In this document: piece by piece, positions 22,446 through 33,560 of the stretch
How the letters are laid out: each line of letters starts with the position of its first letter
Position numbering within the stretch: the first letter of the stretch is position 1
Source of the DNA: Haliotis asinina
Lineage: Eukaryota > Mollusca > Gastropoda > Lepetellida > Haliotidae
Assembly (NCBI RefSeq): GCF_037392515.1
Contig: NC_090290.1
Location: 35,923,253-35,987,252, forward strand
Direction of reading: 5' to 3'
DNA length: 64,000 nt
Notes under the pieces: generated by a model
Databases searched by the model: none
Seen by the model: the letters and a program-made list of their open reading frames with translations, nothing else
What the model was told of the DNA's origin: nothing
Position numbers and translations under genes: made by a program

Positions 22446-23487
22446 TTTGCCCTGGGAGGCACCTAACAGGATAGATGGTCACTCTCACTGACCTGCTTGA
22501 TGCGTGTCTATCTTAGGCTAATTATGTAGACAGATGGTCATGATGTCAATCACAGGATTGTCCAGATTCGACTATTTATTTGAACACCCTCAAAATCAGA
22601 CACCTAATCGCCAGCACACAAAGTCAGCCGCCACGAGTGTAATCCCAAACGTAACATTTATCAGATTTGACCACTTTCTAAACGGCATCGTGTAATCGTG
22701 TAAAGAAATGATGATGATGATGATGGTGGTGGTGAAGACGACCATTGATGATGGCAATGATGATGATAATAAAGTTGTTGATGATGATGATGATGACGAC
22801 GTTTCTTTCATATTGACTAGATAGGGTAATGGTTCCCCATAGTCTCGCGTGTTTGCATGATATTTCTAGGTTTTTTATGGCTTTTAATATTTTGTGTGCG
22901 TTTCTACGTAATCCTACGCCGCACTCACTTTGCTGTTGTTGAGATTGTTAATGATATTGCTGTCTATAACATTTAATAAAAAATATTTGATTTGTTTCGA
23001 TCAAAATATGGAATTTGTTACGTTTCTTTAGGCAACATACACCGTAGCTGTCATAAAGACCATAAAGCAAATATATCCAAGAAAGCCCACGCAAGTCTAG
23101 AAAATGTGGCAAGTCTAGATTTTCACGGATTCAGTAGAAAGTGTCAGGGCTAATTTCCATTATATTTGGCCTACTATCAACTTTTTTTTCTAAGATCGTG
23201 AATGTGCACGCTTCACAAACAGTGTGGTTTTTAGAGGTCGTAGCATTAATTGAGACTTAACGTTATTGACTTATGTACAAGTGTCCACATTATAAAATAT
23301 GCAGTTGACATTTTGTGTACTATGTTGGAAGTCTCCTGTCTTCCAGTCGAAATTGTAGGCATACTATTAAATTTGTGTTGCAATACCACCCTTCTTCATT
23401 CTTTGTACAGAGTTCTAAATACGTCCCGTGAAGATCTCAACTAGAAAGTTTCAGATGTCCAATGTTTGTCACAGGCGAAGAGTGGTA
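22446..23487. other. GAT-rich simple repeat (22705-22805) and a dispersed repeat; no gene
   Basis: 'gatgatgatgatgatgg' runs occupy 22705-22800. 23085-23135 matches 7485-7540 in reverse. The remainder is AT-rich. Confidence 0.55.
23085..23135 (+). repeat. Short dispersed repeat, copy 2
   Basis: 'gcaagtctagaaaatgtggc' then 'aagtctagattttcacgg', matching the minus strand at 7485-7540. Weaker similarity continues downstream. Confidence 0.5.
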
Positions 23488-23645
23488 TCGGGTGGTCAGC
23501 TCATTGACTCTGTGGATGTATGTCACCACAGGCCGATGTCCAGCATGTCAATCAGAGTATTATATATGTCCAGAAGGGATTATTTACAACCTCCGTCATA
23601 TATGATATTGCCGAGTGTGACGTTAAGCAAACAAACAAGACAAAC
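23488..23645 (+). mobile_element. SINE family B, badly decayed
   Basis: Recognisable pieces are 'tatcgggtggtcagctc', 'attatttacaacctccgtca' and 'gccgagtgtgacgttaagc', with an (AAAC) end. Confidence 0.6.
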
Positions 23646-24002
23646 AAAATGTTATGAGGGTTTGGCGAAAATCTGAACCAACCTTATCAGTTCTCAAGCC
23701 CACTTGTCCATGCGTCAGTGACCCTGTTTATACGCTTTGATCTGTTACACAAGCAAATCTCCAGCCTACACAAACATGCATTGCTAGGTAAATATGATGC
23801 GTGATATTTTCTAACGTCAATTGCCTGGTTATTATACGGTCGTGCATATACTTATCGGCAGTAAACATGGGCGTTCGTGAAGCTTGAATGAAATTCTCGA
23901 GTCCGTTGTGCAGGCAGTCAGGTCGGCTGTATCGACACCCTTGTATTTCATTGTTAAGGGGTTCTTTACGGTCGTAATGGTATAAAATCGTCTCATTCAG
24001 TC
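23646..24002. other. No gene seen
   Basis: Unique sequence. Confidence 0.5.
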
Positions 24003-24174
24003 GAGTGAGTGAGTGAGTGAGTTTGGTTTTACGCCGCTTTTAGCAATATTCCAGCGATACCACGGCGGGGGACACCAGGAAATGGGCCTCACACATTGTA
24101 CCCATGTGGGGAATCGAACCCGGGTCTTGGGCATGACGAGCGAACGCTTTAACCACTAGGCTACCCCACCGCCC
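24003..24174 (-). mobile_element. SINE family A, full length, minus strand (best copy)
   Basis: The reverse complement starts 'ggggcggtggggtagcctag', then 'tggttaaagcgttcgctcgt', 'gacccgggttcgattcccca', 'gtgatatcg'-like body and 'gcggcgtaaaacc' tail with (ACTC)5. The A box (tagcctagtgg) and B box (ggttcgattcc) of a tRNA-type Pol III promoter are both intact. Confidence 0.92.
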
Positions 24175-24675
24175 CTCATTTCCTTAAACGAGAGTTTTCA
24201 TACATTCACACGTTCATTATGCAAATGCATTATATTTTATTCTAAATGGTATCATACCTGATACTAAAACAACTCACTTTCAACAACACTGCACTATTTC
24301 GCCCATCCTTGCTCAAAATTGAACTTTGATTGTCCGTAGACAGGCGAACACTCAAATCATTGGCTTATCAACGTCCTATTATACAGTTACTCTATTTGTG
24401 TGATTTTTTCAAAAACAAATTGCTAGCTATAATGAATATCAGTAATTATTATTAGTGTAAAAATCATTGTAAAATGCAAAACCGTTTTCGTTTTCTTTGC
24501 TTGCAGTACACGAGGCAGTGACACGAATGTTTTGCATTTAGTCAGACCGTATCTTGGCACAGTGATAGGGTGCCTATTCCAAGAGGGTTAGTGGTTCGGT
24601 TCTGTGGTTATGCCATGCCAAAAGCCAGTAAAAGGCGCCAAACGGTGTTCACCAATATGGCACCGAGCGAGGCCT
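24175..24675. other. No gene seen
   Basis: Unique, AT-rich sequence. Confidence 0.5.
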
Positions 24676-24784
24676 GGGCCTAGATTTTCGAAGCTCTCTT
24701 AGCGCTAGGATAGTCGTAAGTGCCACACGTTTAAACTAACTTACGACTAACTTGGCCCTAAGAGAGCGTCGAAAATCTAGGCCC
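24676..24784. mobile_element. Foldback (hairpin) element, 46-bp arms
   Basis: Left arm 24676-24721 begins 'gggcctagattttcgaagct'. Right arm 24739-24784 is its reverse complement with about five mismatches. The loop is only 17 nt. No coding capacity, so a MITE-like non-autonomous element. Confidence 0.85.
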
Positions 24785-25990
24785 TTGTCGGTTAGGAATC
24801 TGAACAGTGACTGAATTTGGTATCCGCTTGGCGTACCGTTTTTGTGGACCAGGGTGCCGTTGTGCAAAGCGACTTTGCCGCTAAGATGACCGTAACTGCC
24901 ATACATTAACATAGACTTAAGGTAGTCTTTGTGTTAAAGTTGTTTTATATAGCGGTACCCAGCACTGTACTGCTATGTGTGTGAACTAAACCCAATTTAT
25001 CATAGGACTCAGAGAGTACTTGATTTAGACTACTAGTTGTCAAACTTCACTTCTCGTCTATACAACAGCTGTTTCAGATTTATGTCTGACATGGAATTTC
25101 ATCCAACCCCACCCACTAGTAACAAAACGGAAACATGGCTAGGGCGAACAAGCGTTAAATACAATTCATATGCAGTAGGAATACACTTCCAAAACCCACG
25201 TATCTGGATAGTTACGACTAGCAAAATGTTTCCACATACATGTTAAACTATAAATAAATTGTAAATGAATTATCTCTAGATAAGCTGGGTTTAACATAAA
25301 CCTCATTAGTCGGTAAACCCCATTGTTTCAGTAAGTAAGTTAACCTATAGCCAGATTGGTAAATCAAAGGCGTTGTTATAATAGGAACAGTGTAGGAATT
25401 AACCACTGGTCCGCTAGCCCGTGGTTAATAAAAATCCATTCGGGCCAGTAAATCTTCACAGTTACTGACCCGACTGACTGGTGGATTTTCAGGGTGTAAT
25501 TTTGTAAATATACCACTCTCACGCCACTCTCTCCGCTTTGTTAAGTTATATTACACTACACATTATGGTCTGGCAAATAATGTTCATCCTAGCAAAATAA
25601 TGCTGAAACCCGCGCCTACATTCACATTTTGGCTTGTGAAATATTTACGAGCTAGTTACTTTCAGGCATAGCTATCAAAACTGGCTAGCAAAATTTATAA
25701 ACCCTTCTGCACACGCCGTCACGAGATAAGGCTGTATATGCTCATACTGGTGACATAGAGTGTTCCAAATTACTTTAATCTGTATCATCACACGTATCGA
25801 GGATTACATTTGTATAGCTTAGGCAGCTAGTTAGTTCAGCCAACACACCATGAGGCCTATTATCTGTAAAGTATGAATTATTAGGTGTGATGGGGTATCA
25901 TGTGCGTATGACTTTAATGACAATGTCATGTGATCTGTTACGGAGTATTCATCTGTTAGTTGGATCTGTATAATTGTTTTGCTGCTGTAA
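24785..25990. other. No gene seen
   Basis: 24820-24925 contains 'gtgcaaagcgactttgccgc' and may be part of another MITE. The rest is AT-rich unique DNA. Confidence 0.5.
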
Positions 25991-26260
25991 TGAGTGAGCG
26001 AGTTGGGTTTCACGTCACTGTTAGCAATCAGGGGCCTTATTCTCGAAACGTTCGTAACCCTAAGGATTCTTAACTGTGATCGTAACCAATGTGTTAAGAA
26101 TGGCCCTAAGAAGTTCGTAGAGCTACGAACGTTTCGAGAATAGCTATCCTCTATTCCAGCAGGCGGGAGACACCAGAAATGGGCTTCACACAATTTACCC
26201 ATGTGGGGAACGAACCCGGGTATTCGGCGTGAAGAGCGAACGCTTTGACCACTGTTCATG
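25991..26260 (-). mobile_element. SINE family A, minus strand, split by a hairpin element
   Basis: The reversed tail (gagtgagcgagttgggtttc...ttagcaat) ends at about 26028, and the body resumes at 'attccagcaggcgggagaca' (about 26153) with head 'gttcgctcttcacgccg'. The inserted piece accounts for the gap. Confidence 0.82.
26029..26150. mobile_element. Foldback element nested in the SINE
   Basis: Left arm 'ttattctcgaaacgttcgta' (26037-26056), right arm 'tacgaacgtttcgagaata' (26124-26142). Between them is a second imperfect pairing of 'ccctaaggattcttaac' with 'gttaagaatggccctaag'. Confidence 0.82.
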
Positions 26261-27239
26261 TAAACACGCGCCACTATCTTGAAGAAAATAGCGTAATTAC
26301 CGTGTCACATATTTTCTTACAGAAAATTTCAACGTTTCATAATAGAATTTAAAAGACATTATCCGCCCATTTAGACCCATGAGACACAAGCGTACAGTAG
26401 ACAATTCATACGTTAAAAAATACTAGAATAAGATAGATTCAAAGCAGAATATCATGAGTTGAGTTATTTATTAAGGTGAAGTTAGGTGTTTGTGGCACCT
26501 TTCACGCATTTGTACAACTCTTGTGCATAAGTACTTATCATTATTATTTTGCGTTATAACTAGTGGCGTTTCGATTAATTTAAATAATGAAGATTAGTCG
26601 TAGTGTCCAAGCAATCGATCACACTTTCACACAATCGAACACAAACTATTTTAGAACTACTCTTTTAGTGTTTAAAATACTTGACGACAGAACACATGTT
26701 AGAACTCTTGAAAACGTATTTAATTTTTAGAAAACTCCCATCACTTACTGAAAAGTCGTTACTGATTATTTCTTGAAAACTCCGTCATCACTTAAAAGTA
26801 GCAAATCGCATAATTTTACGTTGGATTTGAAATTAGCAAATGCACAGTCTCTAAAACAGAGAACAACATCATGCCAATCTGTATTAACGACCTGAATAAA
26901 AAATATCTTTAAAATGACCATAATCAATTTTTCGATGATACCTCGTTGGAAATGAACCAAGAGATTGTGAGATTTGAACCAATTCCCGACACTAGTTATG
27001 ACAATAAAAAGAACTGGAGGAGACAGAAGTGACATTGAATGATTGTAAATTGCATCAATCTCATCAAGACGGATATCTTCATAATGGCTGCATTTCATCA
27101 GGAAGTGGCATTCGTCTTCAATCTCGTCAAGGAAAAAACATTTTCAGATTCGATCCTGGAGAGGGATAGGGGACGACTGAATCTTCTTAGCTCGATTCTA
27201 AGGATTCTGTATGAATCATCTTACAGTTCAACGGTTGGT
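26261..27239. other. No recognised gene
   Basis: Two overlapping opposing frames (26766-27098 minus, 110 codons; 27039-27359 plus, 106 codons) have no recognisable domain, and the latter runs into a SINE. Confidence 0.45.
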
Positions 27240-27335
27240 GAGGGGCGGAGGGGTAGACGAGCGGTTAAAGCGTTCGGGAAGACCTGGGTTCGATCACAAC
27301 ATGAGTTATGCACACTGTGCCCATATATAGTATCG
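27240..27335 (+). mobile_element. SINE family A head fragment
   Basis: 'ggggtagacgagcggttaaa', 'gcgttcgggaagacctgggt', 'tcgatcacaacatg'. Confidence 0.7.
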
Positions 27336-28030
27336 GGTAAAATTATGTATATAATTTAAAGATACACACATAGACTATTTTATAAAATAATAAGTTCTTT
27401 ATAAGGTAACGTTTAAAGATACCGACATGTAAAATGTGCACGATATGGTGTATGTTAATATGAAATTTAGCATATAAGTAAAATTATACATAAAATAATT
27501 CCTATCCCAAAACAGCTTGCAACACATAAATTAGAAAATGCGGACAAATTCATTATAACAGAAAAAGTGTTCTCTGTGCCCAAACACGGAAAACAGGGTG
27601 AGTTGTGATCAAACATGCAGGGAGGCAAATATTTAATTGACGGAATTCGTGACAAACGTCATGCAGGGTAAACACAAGTCTGGTACCCCGGTATAAAACA
27701 TTCCGACATGTTCTCGTACACTCATGTCCTATCAGTGTCCCAAGTGTAATACAACATGTTTTCAATGTCACTAGTCAGGACGTCTATACCATGTGTTTGC
27801 TGATTTATTGTCAGATAATTGATTTATATAACGCGGTAAGTGCATTTCATTGTGTGTCAGTGTTTTCTGTTTGAACTGGAGGGGTTTCTGTGTATATACT
27901 TATATACTTAGTCTTTTGTGCTGACGCTATAGCAAGGAAGTCGATGCTCCTATGTTATATCAATACACATTGTGCACTAGGCTTTTTAAATAAATACTAT
28001 TTTCCAATTCTCAAGTTTGAAAGCCAAGTT
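27336..28030. other. No recognised gene
   Basis: A 159-codon frame (27890-28369, +) starts here, has two hydrophobic stretches and overlaps the dispersed repeat at 28031. It matches no family, so I leave it uncalled. Confidence 0.4.
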
Positions 28031-28059
28031 TTTTTAGCCATTAGACATTGCAATCTGCA

Positions 28060-28345
28060 AGTCATAGTTTTCAAGGTCACCTGTTGTTTAGGACTTAATC
28101 TGAATATCACGACGTTCATTTTGTCGGCTGAAAATAGCACAAAGCCTTACATGGATTTCAGAAATTTGCACTTGAGTGATGTGCCGAGTTCCATTATCAG
28201 ATCGATATGGTGTTACATCTTGAATATTTTTTATATCTCGACTGTTCTAACGATGGGGACATTTAACGGTACAGGGTCTCGCTCCCCGAAACATTCTGGC
28301 TGCATATGCGCAGTAACCCGTATGCGTAATTTTAATCTAAATTCG
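28060..28345 (+). repeat. Duplicated unclassified element, copy 1
   Basis: 'aaggtcacctgttgtttagg', 'ggctgaaaatag', 'gtgttacatcttgaat', 'cgactgttctaacgatg' recur in the same order at 29066-29420. Confidence 0.6.
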
Positions 28346-28362
28346 TGTATTCAGTATGGCAC

Positions 28363-28640
28363 ACAATAAGAGAGAGAGAGAGAAAGAGAGAGGGAGAGTG
28401 AAAGTGACAGAGAAAATGGGTGAGAGAAAGAGTGAGAGACACCTAAAATAAGAGAGAAAGAGAGTGAGACAGTGATAGATGGATAGGTAGAGTGAAAGTG
28501 AGAGGGAGAGAAAGAGTGAGAGACTATGAGACAGAGACAGTAAGAGTGAGTGAGACAAACAGAGTGAATGATAGAGACAGATAGAGTGAGTGAGAGAGAA
28601 AGAGAGAGAGTGGGTGAGACAAAGACTGAGTGAGAGAGAG
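28363..28640 (+). repeat. GA-rich degenerate simple repeat
   Basis: Irregular gagaga / gagtgag / gacagaga purine repeat. Confidence 0.88.
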
Positions 28641-29065
28641 TCTCTTACTATTTCACGAATAACATTTTCATAGAGTAGAAGTGTAAAGGTATCATTGAAA
28701 CAAAATCCATGTTATTTCACTCCAGTGATTGTTGCTTTTCAAACAATACCGTAATTCCTAACTTAGTGGAGGTAAACAAGCAAACATGTCCATATCACAA
28801 ACAATTCACGATCAACATCACACCACAACAGGGAATCCTGCTACTGGATATAGAGATACAATTAACCTGAACGGGATCTCCATTGCACAACCTCGGCAAT
28901 AACACTGCATTATAGATGAAGACAAGACATTGATCATCGTGTTTGTGTGCAAGGAACTGAATATAGTTATCTTACGATCTGATTAAATCATGCTCCCCTT
29001 GCTTTCTGGAATGGAGGAATGAAGTCTGTCTCATGGAAAATGTTTACATTTTCTTTTCTTCAAAT

Positions 29066-29420
29066 GCAAAGGTCACCTGTTGTGCAGGACCTATTCTCAA
29101 AGTCACGAAGTTAATTCTGAAGGCTGAAAATAGTTCCGGCAGAAATGAAATCATTCGTAACTACTCGTGTCCTTTCCGGAAAGCCGGATGGCGTGTTCTT
29201 ACAGGTCACGGAAAGAGGCGACTAGTTACGAATGGGATTTCGTTAGGGTGACGTACTGAGGTATATTGCTCAGATCTACATTGTGTTACATCTTGAATTA
29301 TTGTTCTGTAGTCCCGACTGTTTTAGTGATGAGAAATGTGATGATTCAGTGCTTCATTCTACCTCCCCGACCCATTCATTCTACAAATGCGTAAACTATT
29401 TTATTTTTCACAGTCATATT
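29066..29420 (+). repeat. Duplicated unclassified element, copy 2
   Basis: Carries 'aaggtcacctgttgtgcagg', 'ggctgaaaatag', 'gtgttacatcttgaat', 'cgactgttttagtgatg', about 1.0 kb after copy 1. The middle holds about 60 bp of unshared sequence. Confidence 0.6.
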
Positions 29421-29610
29421 CTAAATGTCATATATAACAGTTTCTGGTTTATGTCAGGATACCATCAGCAAAAAATGTCATTTCAACGTGGTTTCAATAA
29501 CGTTTAATTAAATTCACTCAGAAATGAACAATGATTGAAATATGATTCTATCTTGCCTTGTAATCTGAAATCTGATTACACAATGCCATTTAGGAAGTGG
29601 TGAAATGCAA

Positions 29611-29773
29611 CATATGACACATTTAGCATTTCACTTTCTTAGTAAAGTAAAAATTCTAGCATTTTTCTTCTGCCTGACTCTGAGGGTGCGGGTTCGAATG
29701 CCCCCAAAATAATTTTAAAAAGTACTATAATTTGTACTTTACTAGGAAAGTGAAATCCCAAATATGTCATATG
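29611..29773. mobile_element. Foldback element, 45-bp arms, loop with a B-box-like motif
   Basis: Arms 29611-29655 and 29729-29773 pair with about five mismatches (left arm begins catatgacacatttagcatt). The 73-nt loop includes 'gtgcgggttcgaatgcccc', which resembles a tRNA T-arm / Pol III B box. Confidence 0.82.
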
Positions 29774-29909
29774 GCGAATCTCTCGCAGTGTGAAATATTA
29801 CAGTTGTCTGTACCCCTACATACCTGATATCAAAACCACATTTGACATTATTATAAATCAAAACTAAGGCTGGTGTAAACGTTTACAACATCATGATCAT
29901 GATAACAAC

Positions 29910-29991
29910 TGATAAATAAATAATAAATAATAAATAATAAATAATAAATAATAAATAATAAATAATAAATAATAAATAATAAATAATAAAT
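29910..29991 (+). repeat. 7-bp simple repeat (TAAATAA)n
   Basis: About eleven copies of taaataa in perfect register. Confidence 0.92.
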
Positions 29992-30049
29992 GTTTCCATC
30001 TTAATGATCATGATCAACATTGAGGCTGTTAGAACCGTTCCCATCATCG

Positions 30050-30232
30050 AAATTTAGGCTGCTAAAGAAACTTTACATCATCATGATTATGATGAAGTTT
30101 GAAGGCGTTAATAAACTTTACACCATTATGATTGTCATGAAGTTCGAAGGCGTTAATAAACTTTACACCATTATGATTATGATGAGGTTTGAGGCTGTTA
30201 ATAAACTTTTTCACCATCATGGCCATAACGGT
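30050..30232 (+). repeat. 45-bp minisatellite, four units
   Basis: 'gttaataaactttacaccat' + 'tatgattatgatgaagtttg' + 'aaggc'. A diverged precursor unit is visible near 29870-29905 across the 7-bp repeat. Confidence 0.82.
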
Positions 30233-30430
30233 GGAAAAGAATGTTAACAACCTTTTTTTATGTCAGAAAAATGTTAAATTTGGTTATTATTTATTCCGGC
30301 TGACGTCAAAGAAAATCACATTCATTAATGATCATCATTATCATCATTTATTCACAAAGAGTAGACCATAGTAGACCATTGCATGTTTATACTTTGCTTG
30401 TTTCCCATATGATATTTCTTTTTTAAAACA

Positions 30431-30674
30431 TTTTAGACCCATGAAGGTCCGTGTTAGAATTGATCTTCATTACCCATGCTTGTCGTAGGAAACGACAAAC
30501 TGGATCATGTTAAGTTGGTTGGCACATGCATGCCAGCGGTCCCAGTTGCGTAGATCGTTTCTCACGCTGTTGATCACTGGATTGTCTGGTCCAGACTAGA
30601 TTATTAAGATCCCAGCGCCATATAGCTGGAATATCGCTGAGTGCGGCGTAAAACAAACTCACTAACCCCCTCAC
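30431..30674 (+). mobile_element. SINE family B copy
   Basis: 'acccatgaaggtccgtgtta', 'gttgatcactggattgtctg', 'gccatatagctggaatatcg', 'gcggcgtaaaacaaactcac'. Confidence 0.85.
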
Positions 30675-30736
30675 CATGTTTTCAACTTATTGGCATGGAA
30701 ATATAAAAAACATAATCGATTCTAGTCGTTGGGTAG

Positions 30737-30738
<2 letters not shown>

Positions 30739-30801
<63 letters not shown>

Positions 30802-30832
30802 GCACGCACACACAAACACACAAACACACACA

Positions 30833-30866
<34 letters not shown>

Positions 30867-30897
30867 AACACACACACACAAACACACACACAAACAG
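30739..30897 (+). repeat. (CA)n microsatellite with CAAA interruptions
   Basis: About 30 uninterrupted CA units, then 'cgcacgcacgcaca' and (acacacaaac)n. Frames through it on both strands are artefacts. Confidence 0.95.
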
Positions 30898-31295
30898 TGT
30901 TACACAACACATTTCAGGAGAGTCGTGTATTAAAAAGCGTGTTACAAAACATCTCCGTTACGGATAGAATTTTACCAGACGCACTCGCATAGAAAAGTTC
31001 GGAAAAACATCAATCATACTACCTGTAAGAGGTCTCCCGTTCTGTTGAATTCCTGTCAGACGCATCAATGGTAGCAATTGTCAACTCCGAATGATCATTT
31101 AATGATTTTATATAACTGTTGAATTGATACTTCAGATTTATACTCGGCACTGTTGTAGACAATCACTGATCCGCGCATAACAACCGCAGATCGAATATTC
31201 CAGTGCCTGTTTCCTGTATGGCTGAATCTGTTTAAATGATACCCAACGTTGAATGAGTGCGTTGCTGCTTAAACAGGTTTTAATTCTGTATCACT
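30898..31295. other. No gene seen
   Basis: Unique sequence between the microsatellite and the SINE. Confidence 0.5.
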
Positions 31296-31490
31296 GTATG
31301 TGTGCGGGGCGATTGGGTAGCTTAGTGGTTAAAGCATTATATTGTCACGCCGAAGATCTGGGTTCGATTCACGACATGGGTACAATGTATGAATCCCATT
31401 TCCATTTATGGAGTCCCCCGCAGGGATATTGCTGGAATAGTGCCAAAAGCGGCGTAAAACTGAACTCAGTCAGTCACTTACTCATTCACT
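31296..31490 (+). mobile_element. SINE family A, full length
   Basis: 'gggtagcttagtggttaaag', B box 'gggttcgattcacg', 'gatattgctggaatagtgcc', 'gcggcgtaaaactgaactca', then (CACT) repeats. Confidence 0.88.
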
Positions 31491-31640
31491 CACTCACTCA
31501 GTCATCGGCACACAAAGTCAGCCGTCTAACCCTATCGGCCTTTGGGGTTTCCACTTGTGCCACTCACTCACTCACTCACTCACTCACTCACTCACCAGCA
31601 CACAAAGTCAGACGTCTGACCCCATCAGCCATCGCGGTTA
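31491..31640 (+). repeat. Tandem duplication next to the SINE tail
   Basis: Two copies of (CACT)n + 'ggcacacaaagtcagccgtc' + 'taaccctatcggcc', about 95 bp apart. The sequence 'cagcacacaaagtcagccg' also occurs at 22612 next to another SINE, so it may be a common flank or target. Confidence 0.7.
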
Positions 31641-33355
31641 AAGTAATCAGTACTTTTACTGAGAAAGTTTAATCCCAGATAAACACTGTATACTTCCTTT
31701 GGTAAGCAATGTAAATTATTTACACACAGGCACAGAACAGAAGAAGCGGTTCAAATATTACCCAACTAGAACGTACAGACAGGTAAGGGTACACGTGACA
31801 CTATCTCGGATAACAGGTTTTATTGTGTTGCTGCGCGGTTTATTTCACAATAACCATTTGCGGCAAAGCGCTGACCGACACGCACGTCTCATTTAGCTTC
31901 TCTATTCATTACTGCAAACACCAGCAGTGACTGGACACGACGTCGATGTGACGTCAGTAAAAGCAATCAGTTCTTTTCCTTTGTTGCAGTAAACGAACCG
32001 ATTTCCATATTTATTTGTTTTGCGTTTTAATGAACGAGGAACCTGGGGGATGATGATCCGCACTCGTAGAGAGTTGCGGCCCTTGGACATACAAGAATAC
32101 TATGTTTCTACATATGCACATGGGTTTGTTGGAATACCATTATCCAGATAGATGGACGGCATCAAATATACCATTGTGACTTTACTGAACTTATGGAAAA
32201 CACGCAAGACATTAGGGAACTTCGAGCTTTCCTCTCCTTTTCAAATTACCATAGAATAAATGAAATATTATGTAAAAGCGTCTCTACATAATTTTGAAAG
32301 GAAGTGGGCCTTAGATCGATGCTTAATTAATGAAAAAAACCATGATTTAATCACGTATGGGGTGTGTATGCTTTGGTTTGAATGTGTGAGCGAAATGAAA
32401 TTATTATATTCTATTTAATTTTTTAAACATTTATGTTTTTGTAACTTAAAAAGTCCCACGTCCTGTACAATACACATACATCATGAATGCCTCATGTGGC
32501 AGCTTCACGGAGATAAAAAAATCGAAAAAAAAGAAAATGAAATATTGTGAAATACTCGAACCACTGAGGAATGTCGATATCATGTGCAAGAAGCTCACGT
32601 ACCCAATCACGTGACCAGTGACACTGACAATGACATGGTATAAACCATTCTACATTTCCTTTATACTCCGTCTTCGTCAAAGACCAAAACAGATTGTTAA
32701 GCTCTGTCATATACCAAAACCATTCTCGTAAATACCGTCTTATTTGCTATTAACATGTACCACGACCTTAAGGCATATGCACATTATCCTCCTACTTAAT
32801 GACTCGGCGTTCCCAATAATACCATTCCGGAGATTAAACATGGTCTTTATATAGACGGTCGTGGTCTATTGTGGATGATATTAGACCACATGAACCCGTC
32901 AACATCTACATTCAATGTTGTAAGTAGGCAGCGTGGGGATCTATTACCTGTGCAGGGTAAACGATCAATAGACGTAGGTGCATGACGTTCACTCCCAAGC
33001 CTAAAATCATCCAGTTGTGATTGATTTCTCCATGGCAAAATAAACACTCGACCGTTCAGGCGTTTCTCATATCTAGGCCAAAGCATCGTTATCGATTTCT
33101 GAAGAATCTTTGTTAATAATTCATCACTTTCCTGCGCTTCCGTGACAAACCGTCCGAGGTACGGTCGTACAATCACACTAAGAACTCGAATATAATTGAT
33201 TACAGCGCTTTGGAAATTAACAGTACCTAGCTTGATGTTGCATAATGGTCCCTGTTTATTGTCAACATATTTTAACTAATATTTTATTTTATTTTTATTT
33301 TTATTTATAGATATGTGATTCACACATTATTAGCAAAATAGTGTGTGTGTGTGTG
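31641..33355. other. No recognised gene in 1.7 kb
   Basis: The longest frame, 32847-33176 (minus, 109 codons), has a plausible hydrophilic composition but no domain, start context or splice partner that I recognise. Confidence 0.4.
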
Positions 33356-33560
33356 TAAGTGAGTTTAGTTTTACGACACACTCAAGAATATTTCAGCTAT
33401 ATGGCGGCTGCCTGTAAATAATCACGTCTGGATCAGTCAATCCAGTGATCAACAGCATGAACATGAATCTATGCAACTGGAATATGATCATATGTATCAG
33501 CCAAGTCAGTAAGCCTGACCACCAGATCCCGTTAGTTGGCTCTTACCACAAACATTCACT
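33356..33560 (-). mobile_element. SINE family B, minus strand
   Basis: On the + strand: 'gtgagtttagttttacgaca', 'cagctatatggcggctgcct', 'aatccagtgatcaacagcat', 'gatcccgttagttggctctt'. Preceded by a (GT)n run. Confidence 0.82.

Noticed and set aside
27890..28369. 159-codon frame
   Set aside because: Overlaps a duplicated unclassified element and shows no domain or splice support.
30676..30992. His-Thr repeat and Cys-Val repeat frames
   Set aside because: Translation of the (CA)n microsatellite.
32847..33176. 109-codon minus-strand frame
   Set aside because: No recognisable family, no supporting exons; could not be separated from chance.
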